Below are positions 13,608 through 18,788 of a DNA stretch of 18,788 bases, in pieces. A program made the position numbers and the translations under genes. The DNA is from Pseudomonadota bacterium. GTDB lineage: Bacteria; Pseudomonadota; Alphaproteobacteria; Rhizobiales; Methylopilaceae. Within the stretch, counting starts at the first letter, position 1. Each line of letters begins with the position of its first letter. The notes below the pieces were generated by a model. It saw nothing but the letters and a program-made list of their open reading frames with translations, was not told where the DNA came from and ran no database searches. The DNA lies in contig JAEZCD010000197.1 of NCBI GenBank assembly GCA_023430145.1, forward strand, positions 1 to 18,788, written 5' to 3'.

Positions 13608-14504
13608 TCAATCCCGCTTGCGCAGGTGCCACCAGCGGAACATCGGCCAGCCGACATAGGTGCCGACGAAGCTGTAGAGGAACGTGAACCCCAACAGAAA
13701 GAGAATCAGGGGCCACGGGAAGTCCTCCCGGTAGACGGGGCCAGAACCGAGCGGGGCGTTCCAATCGCGCATCTGCCAGCAGCCGGCAACTTTCGACAGC
13801 ATCACGAGGGCGACCAGCGGCTGCAGGTTAGCGCCGAAATTCGCGAATGCGCGCTTGAAGCGATCCTTGAGCTTGGCGTCGAGGCGCTTGTCAGCCTCGA
13901 GCGCGTCGTGATCGTTCGGCGCCATGGCGAGGATGGCGTCGGCGTGCACGCGCGCTCTCCTGTAGTCGCGCTTTGTCAGGCTCTCCAGCAGTTGCGCCTT
14001 CAGGGGGGCCAGCTTTTCGGCGATTTCGGCCTGCCGTCGCAGCCGCTCGGCCTCCTTCTCCTGGCGCTTGCGCTCGATCTCCTGCCGCTTCTTCTCGAGC
14101 CGCTCGGCGGCCTGGCGCGCTTCCTCCGCATCCATCTCCCGATACAGGCGGTCGAAGGCCGACATCTCGCGGACGGCGCGCTGCTTCAGCTCTTCCTTGC
14201 CCTTCGGGGTTATCGATATGGCGAGCGGCTGCAGGTCCGCGGAGGCCAGTGCGGCGTCGATGCTGCGGCCGACCTCGGCCGGCGTCATGCCACGCATGAC
14301 GGCAACGATGTCGTTCGGCGCCGGAGGCGGCGGCTCGCTCCCGCGCGCCTTCCTGCCCTCCTCCTCGGCGAGCGCCTCGGCGACCTCCATCGCGAGGTCG
14401 ACGCCGACCTCGACATATTTTCCGCCGAGCTCGCTAACCGCGTGCCGCAGCAGCACCTTGCCGACCGCGAGCCCGACCCGCTGCGCCGTCGCACCGCCGA
14501 TCAT
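13608..14504 (-). CDS. Coiled-coil membrane protein of unknown function
   Basis: A 298-residue protein whose family I do not recognise. In order it has: an amphipathic, weakly hydrophobic N-terminal region (5-48, GLAVGKVLLRHAVSELGGKY); a Pro/Gly spacer (51-63); a small mixed domain (64-105); a strongly charged coiled coil (about 118-166, rich in ERLEKKRQE-like heptads); a TPR-like helical pair (about 167-212, LTKRDYRRARVHADAILAMAPNDHDAL); and two membrane segments (about 226-243 and 263-286), ending in a basic tail. The arrangement suggests a cytosolic scaffold anchored by its C-terminus. GGGGTGG lies about 5 nt before ATG 14504. It follows glnE by 95 nt on the same strand and may be a distal operon gene, but nothing ties it to nitrogen control. 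Confidence 0.8.
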   Translation of the reverse strand: MIGGATAQRVGLAVGKVLLRHAVSELGGKYVEVGVDLAMEVAEALAEEEGRKARGSEPPPPAPNDIVAVMRGMTPAEVGRSIDAALASADLQPLAISITPKGKEELKQRAVREMSAFDRLYREMDAEEARQAAERLEKKRQEIERKRQEKEAERLRRQAEIAEKLAPLKAQLLESLTKRDYRRARVHADAILAMAPNDHDALEADKRLDAKLKDRFKRAFANFGANLQPLVALVMLSKVAGCWQMRDWNAPLGSGPVYREDFPWPLILFLLGFTFLYSFVGTYVGWPMFRWWHLRKRD

Positions 14505-14599
14505 CGCACCACCCCGTCAGGAACGCCGCCGAGGCTAGCACAATCGTCCAGGTTGCGCCTTGGCAGCGCGAGGTCAGGGCGTGCGCAGGTCGTGAGCGT

Positions 14600-17539
14600 T
14601 CACCGGCCTCCCAGCAACCGCCCGAACACCGCCCGCGTCGCCTCCTGTGTCTCGCGCAGGCGCGCGTCGAGGGTCGCGAAATCCGGCTCGGCGGCGGCGC
14701 GGGCGAGCAGCGCCTTCAGGCCCGGGCTCGCCTCCGCCGGCACGAAAGGCCCCGTCAGGCAGAGCCGCAGCACCTGCGTCAGATCCTGCTGCAGACGCGC
14801 CGAGGGCCGCAGCACCTCGTGATCGGTGGCGCTCAACAGGCCGAGCTTTCGCGCCCGGTCGAGCACCCGGACGGTGCCGGCGGCGAGCAGCGAGGCGTGC
14901 TCGTGGGCGTGCGCCAGAATCAGGAACTGCGCCAGGAAATCGATGTCGACGAGGCCGCCCTTGGCGAGCTTGAGATCCCAGCGGTCGCCCTCACCCTTCT
15001 CCTCGGCGAGCAGCTTGCGCATCTTCCGCACTTCGGCCGCGACCTCGGCCGCCTCCCGCTTTTTCCGCAGCACCGCGCGGATGGTTTTTGCGATCCGGCG
15101 CTGCAGCTCCGGCGGCCCGGCGATGGGGCGGGCCCGCGTCAGCGCCATGTGCTCCCAAGTCCAGGCCTCACGTGCCTGGTAGTCGGCGAAGGCGGCGAGC
15201 GAGGTGGCGACCGGTCCGGCGCGGCCGGACGGGCGCAAGCGCAGATCGACCGGATAGAGCACGCCCTCACCGGTCGGCGCGGAGAGGGCGGCGACGAGCC
15301 GCTGCGTCAGCCGGGCGAAATACTGGCTGACCGCGATCGGCCGCGGCCCCTCGGAGGCGACGACCTCGTCCGGGTGCTCGTAGAGCAGGATCAGGTCGAG
15401 ATCGGAGGAGGCCGTCATCTCGTCGGCGCCGAGCCGGCCGAAGGCGACCACGGCCGCAGAGCCGCCCGGCACCGGCCCGTGCTGGCGCCGGATCTCCGCC
15501 TCGACGGCGCCGAGCAGCCGGTCGACGGCGACGCCGGCGAGCCGCGCATAGGCGGCGCCTGCCTGCTCGGCGGTCAGCGTCCCGGACAGGATGCGGACGC
15601 CGATCAGCGTGTGCTGCTCCTGGCCGACGATGCGGACGCGGTCGAGCAGGTCCTCGTAGGAGCGCGCCTCGGCGAGCGAGCGGTCGATGCGGGCGCCGAT
15701 CTCGGCCTCGTCCGGCAGCGCGGCGAAGAATGCCGGGTCGAGCACCGCATCGAGCACGCGCGGCCGCCGAGCGACGATCTCGGCGAGGCGCGGCGCGGTG
15801 CCGAGCACGTCGGCGAGAAGGGCGAGCAGGTCCGTGTTGGCCCGCAGGACGGACAGGAAGGCGACGCCGGCCGAGACGCGCGCCAGCATGCGGTCGAAGC
15901 CGAGCACCGCCTCGTCGGGCGCGCCGGTGCGTCCGAGGGTGTCGAGCAGGCCCGGCATCAGCTCCGTCAAGAGCTCGCGCGCCCGCGCCGAGCGCATCGC
16001 CGCGTAGCGGCCGTGGTGCCAGCCGCGGACGATCGCCGAGACTTTTGCCGGCTCGGCGAAGCCCATGCGGCCGAGGGTCGCCAGCGTCTCCGGATCGTCG
16101 GCGTCGCCGGTGAAGACGAGGCTGCCCTGGGTGGTGGCGAGCGGTGGTGCGTCCTCGAACAGGTGCGCGTAGTGGCCCTGCACGGTGCCGAGCCGCTTGC
16201 GCAGCGCCCGCGAGAAGGCGCCGCTGCCGCGAAAGCCGGCGAAACGGGCGAAGCGGGCGAGCGCACCTGCATCCTCCGGCAGCTCGTGCGTCTGCTCGTC
16301 CTCGCGCATCTGCAGCCGGTGCTCGATGTCGCGCAGGAAGCAATAGGCCTCGGTCAGCTCGTTGCGGGCCTCGCGGGTGATCCAGCCGTCGCGGGCGAGG
16401 ACGGCGAGCGCCTCGAGCGTGCCGCGCACGCGCAGCGCCGGGTTGCGGCCGCCGGCGACGAGCTGCTGCGTCTGCACGAAGAACTCGATCTCGCGGATGC
16501 CGCCGCGGCCGAGCTTGATGTTGTGGCCGGCGACGGCGATCTCGCCGAAGCCGCGATGCGCATGGATCTGCCGCTTCATCGCGTGAATGTCGGCGATCGC
16601 CGCGTAGTCGAGATGCTTCCGCCAGACGAACGGCACCAGCTCGGCGAGCATCTCGGCACCGAGCTCTTTGTCGCCGGCGACCGGGCGCGCCTTGATCATG
16701 GCGGCGCGCTCCCAGTTCTGGCCGACGCTCTCGTAGTACTGCATGGCGGCGGCGCGGGAAACGGCGACCGGCGTCGAGCCGGGATCCGGCCGCAGGCGCA
16801 GATCGACGCGGACGACGTAGCCGTCCGCGGTGCGCTCGTTGAGGAGCCTCACCAGCCCCTGCACGAGCCGCGTCCAGAAGCGCGACGGCTGAACGCCGTC
16901 GGCGAGCGGCGCGGTCTCGGGATCGTGGAAGGCGATCAGGTCGACGTCGGAGGAGTAGTTCAGCTCGCCGGCGCCGAGCTTGCCCATGCCGATCAAGGTG
17001 AGCCCGCAGCCACGCTCCGGATTTTTCGGATCGGCGAGCGTTAGCCGCCCTGCCGCCGCCGCCGATCGCAAGAGAACGCGCATGGCGCAGGAGATCGCGG
17101 TCTCGGCGAAGACGCTGAGCGCGGCGGTGACCTCCGAGCAGTGCCAGGCCCCCGAAAGATCGGCCAGCGCAACGAGCATCGCGTTCTCCGCCCGCGCGCG
17201 GCGGAGCAGGGTCATCGCCGTCGCCTCGTCGGCGCCGTCGATTTCGGCCCGCAGGCGGGCGAGCAGCTCGGCGTGGCCCGTGGCCGGATCGCGCTCGAGC
17301 AGCCGCACGAGCCGGTCCGGATCGGCCTCGGCGAGCGTCCAGAGGAACGGCGCGCCGGCCGCGAGCGCTGTCAGCAGGTCCTCGACGGCCGGGTGCTTCT
17401 TGGCGAGGCGGGCGAGCGGGCGATGCGCGGCGACGAGGTCCGCCGCCCTCCCAGTCGCCGACGCGTCGGCGGTATGGAAGGTGGCGCAGATGCTCGCGGC
17501 GAGGGGCGCGGGCGTCGCGGATCGGCTGGCGTCGGTCAT
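14600..17539 (-). CDS. glnE: Bifunctional glutamine synthetase adenylyltransferase/adenylyl-removing enzyme
   Basis: A 979-residue protein of full GlnE length. It adenylylates glutamine synthetase when nitrogen is plentiful and removes AMP when nitrogen is scarce, in response to PII and glutamine. Both nucleotidyltransferase domains are intact. The N-terminal (deadenylylase) site has GMGKLGAGELNYSSDVD (184-200) and DLRLRP (246-251). The C-terminal (adenylyltransferase) site has AFGRLGADEMTASSDLD (699-715) and DLRLRP (765-770). The helical regulatory region lies between them, and the C-terminal helical part includes KLAKGGLVDIDFLAQF. The Ser-Ser-Asp-x-Asp metal motif is present twice. ATG 17539 is the first plausible start but has no strong ribosome-binding site. 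glmU ends 82 nt upstream on the same strand. Confidence 0.98.
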   Translation of the reverse strand: MTDASRSATPAPLAASICATFHTADASATGRAADLVAAHRPLARLAKKHPAVEDLLTALAAGAPFLWTLAEADPDRLVRLLERDPATGHAELLARLRAEIDGADEATAMTLLRRARAENAMLVALADLSGAWHCSEVTAALSVFAETAISCAMRVLLRSAAAAGRLTLADPKNPERGCGLTLIGMGKLGAGELNYSSDVDLIAFHDPETAPLADGVQPSRFWTRLVQGLVRLLNERTADGYVVRVDLRLRPDPGSTPVAVSRAAAMQYYESVGQNWERAAMIKARPVAGDKELGAEMLAELVPFVWRKHLDYAAIADIHAMKRQIHAHRGFGEIAVAGHNIKLGRGGIREIEFFVQTQQLVAGGRNPALRVRGTLEALAVLARDGWITREARNELTEAYCFLRDIEHRLQMREDEQTHELPEDAGALARFARFAGFRGSGAFSRALRKRLGTVQGHYAHLFEDAPPLATTQGSLVFTGDADDPETLATLGRMGFAEPAKVSAIVRGWHHGRYAAMRSARARELLTELMPGLLDTLGRTGAPDEAVLGFDRMLARVSAGVAFLSVLRANTDLLALLADVLGTAPRLAEIVARRPRVLDAVLDPAFFAALPDEAEIGARIDRSLAEARSYEDLLDRVRIVGQEQHTLIGVRILSGTLTAEQAGAAYARLAGVAVDRLLGAVEAEIRRQHGPVPGGSAAVVAFGRLGADEMTASSDLDLILLYEHPDEVVASEGPRPIAVSQYFARLTQRLVAALSAPTGEGVLYPVDLRLRPSGRAGPVATSLAAFADYQAREAWTWEHMALTRARPIAGPPELQRRIAKTIRAVLRKKREAAEVAAEVRKMRKLLAEEKGEGDRWDLKLAKGGLVDIDFLAQFLILAHAHEHASLLAAGTVRVLDRARKLGLLSATDHEVLRPSARLQQDLTQVLRLCLTGPFVPAEASPGLKALLARAAAEPDFATLDARLRETQEATRAVFGRLLGGR

Positions 17540-17621
17540 GCGAAGACGCTACCGGCTCGGGGCCGGGTGTTCCAGGCGGAGCGCACGCCGCGCCCCGGGC
17601 GAGAGGCGGGACGGGTGCCCG

Positions 17622-18788
17622 TCAGTGGCCTGCGGAGACGGATTTCTTCCGTGCCGCGCGGATCTCGGCGGCCCGATTCTCCTTCGTCACCTGCCGGCCG
17701 CGGCCGATCGCCAGCGCGTCCTTCGGCACGTCGTCGGTGATGACGCTGCCGGAGCCGACATAGGCGCCCTCCCCGATGCTGACCGGCGCGACGAGGGCCG
17801 AGTTGGAGCCGATGAAGGCGTCGGCACCGATCTCGGTCCGGTGCTTGGCAGCCCCGTCGTAATTGCAGGTGATGGTGCCGGCGCCGATGTTGGCGCGCGC
17901 GCCGACGCTCGAATCGCCGACATAGGACAGATGGTTGATCTTCGCCCCGTCGGCGATGTCGGCCGCCTTGGTCTCGACGAAATTGCCGATCCGCACCCGC
18001 TCGCCGGTCCGCGTCCCCGGCCGCAGCCGGGCGAAGGGTCCGACCGAGGCGCCGGCGCCGATCCGCGCACCGTCGAGATGGCAGAAGGAATGGATCACTG
18101 CGTCGTCGCCGATCTCCACGCCGGGAGCGAAGACGACATAAGGCTCGACAATGACATCGCGGCCAATCTTCGTGTCGTACGCGAAGTGTACCGTCTCCGG
18201 CGCGACAAGCGTGACGCCGGCCTCCATCGCCGCAACGCGGAGGCGCTGCTGCATGGTCGCCTCGACCGCGGCGAGCTGGGCGCGCGTGTTGATGCCCTGC
18301 ACCTCGGCCTCGTCGGCCTCGACGAGATCGACCGCCAAGCCCTTCGCCCGCGCGATCCCGACAACGTCGGTGAGATAGAACTCGCGCTTGGCGTTGTCGT
18401 CGCCGACGGCGTCGAGCAGCTCCAGCGCATGGGCGCCCGACAGCGCCATGATGCCGCCGTTGCAGAGGTCGATGGCCCGCTCTTCCGGCGAGGCGTCTCG
18501 CTCCTCGCGGATGGCGACGAGGGCGCCGTCCTCGACGATGAGCCGGCCGTAGCCGGTGGGATCGGCGGCGCGGAAGCCGAGCACGACCACGGCCGCACCG
18601 CCGGCGAGGCTTTCGCGGAGACCGCGCAAGGTTTCGGCGCGCACGAGCGGCGTGTCGCCGAACAGGACCAGCACGTCGGGCGCGCTGTCGCCCAGCGCCC
18701 GCCGCGCCGCGAGCACGGCGTGGGCGGTGCCGCGCCGCTCCGCCTGCACGAAAGTCGCAGCGCCTGGCGCCACGGCGCGGACTTCGGC
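17622..18788 (-). CDS. glmU: Bifunctional UDP-GlcNAc pyrophosphorylase/glucosamine-1-phosphate acetyltransferase, 5' end outside the window
   Basis: 388 residues of GlmU are present; by comparison with the usual ~450-residue length, about 65-70 N-terminal residues lie beyond the window, including the nucleotide-binding loop. The visible uridyltransferase part has QAERRGTAHAV (15-25 of the fragment), FGDTPLV with the metal-binding Asp45, and CNGGIMAL and EFYLTDVVGIA segments. The C-terminal left-handed beta helix has hexapeptide repeats from about 203 onward, including INHLSYVGD with the catalytic His286 and NIGAGTITCNYDG (300-312), then a trimer-type tail ending KKSVSAGH. It makes UDP-GlcNAc for peptidoglycan and lipid A from glucosamine-1-P, acetyl-CoA and UTP. 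No frameshift is seen. It heads the visible minus-strand glmU-glnE gene series. Confidence 0.97.
   Translation of the reverse strand, partial: AEVRAVAPGAATFVQAERRGTAHAVLAARRALGDSAPDVLVLFGDTPLVRAETLRGLRESLAGGAAVVVLGFRAADPTGYGRLIVEDGALVAIREERDASPEERAIDLCNGGIMALSGAHALELLDAVGDDNAKREFYLTDVVGIARAKGLAVDLVEADEAEVQGINTRAQLAAVEATMQQRLRVAAMEAGVTLVAPETVHFAYDTKIGRDVIVEPYVVFAPGVEIGDDAVIHSFCHLDGARIGAGASVGPFARLRPGTRTGERVRIGNFVETKAADIADGAKINHLSYVGDSSVGARANIGAGTITCNYDGAAKHRTEIGADAFIGSNSALVAPVSIGEGAYVGSGSVITDDVPKDALAIGRGRQVTKENRAAEIRAARKKSVSAGH

Noticed and set aside
13022..13764. Two overlapping minus-strand frames covering the RTX 3' region
   Set aside because: They are Arg/Pro-rich, lack ribosome-binding sites, and overlap the hairpins and two better candidate genes.
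14819..17044. A 741-codon plus-strand frame opposite glnE
   Set aside because: It is antisense to a gene with all GlnE motifs; composition is typical of a GC-rich shadow frame and it shows no domain.

Overview
This is a high-GC stretch of chromosome with the look of an alphaproteobacterium of the Hyphomicrobiales (Rhizobiales) type. The guess rests on strongly GC-biased third positions, the ppx-rlmE pair, the N-terminally extended Ppx, full-length GlnE and GlmU, and the small 'orphan' proteins typical of that group. It is an inference from protein style, since no database search was possible. No rRNA, tRNA, CRISPR array, insertion sequence, integrase or phage gene was seen; the window reads as core chromosome with a few accessory genes.

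Layout. 1-258 (minus): the end of a type II toxin-antitoxin pair, with a complete FitA/VapB-like antitoxin and the first nine codons of a PIN toxin running off the edge. 309-2229 (minus): guaB followed 7 nt later by a MAPEG membrane protein. 2457-3938 (plus): a DHA2-type MFS efflux pump, divergent from guaB across a region that carries a perfect 16-bp palindrome. 3941-5733 (minus): ppx then rlmE, overlapping by GTGA. 5894-6190 (plus): a small membrane protein. 6277-7584 (minus): an Ala/Lys repeat protein, a membrane-protein gene that appears broken by a 1-nt frameshift, and a small secreted protein. 7790-9169 (minus): a PLP-dependent group II decarboxylase. 9408-10121 (plus): a SIMPL-domain periplasmic protein. 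10162-11704 (minus): a HAD type II hydrolase followed by a class III nucleotide cyclase with two CxxC pairs. 11976-13025 (plus): a stand-alone RTX calcium-binding repeat protein, followed by three consecutive perfect inverted repeats and a possible 61-residue membrane peptide. 13608-18788 (minus): glmU (5' end outside the window), glnE, and an unrecognised coiled-coil membrane protein.

The well-understood genes cover GMP synthesis (guaB), polyphosphate or ppGpp turnover (ppx), 23S rRNA methylation (rlmE), control of glutamine synthetase (glnE) and UDP-GlcNAc supply (glmU). I found no convincing multi-gene novel defence or biosynthetic system. The least explained parts are the CxxC cyclase, the secreted-protein plus frameshifted-membrane-protein pair, the RTX gene with its flanking DNA structure, the coiled-coil protein downstream of glnE, and the palindrome in the guaB/MFS divergent region. 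Several starts differ from the longest reading frame; each was chosen from the ribosome-binding site, signal peptide or conserved domain boundary, as stated in the entries.
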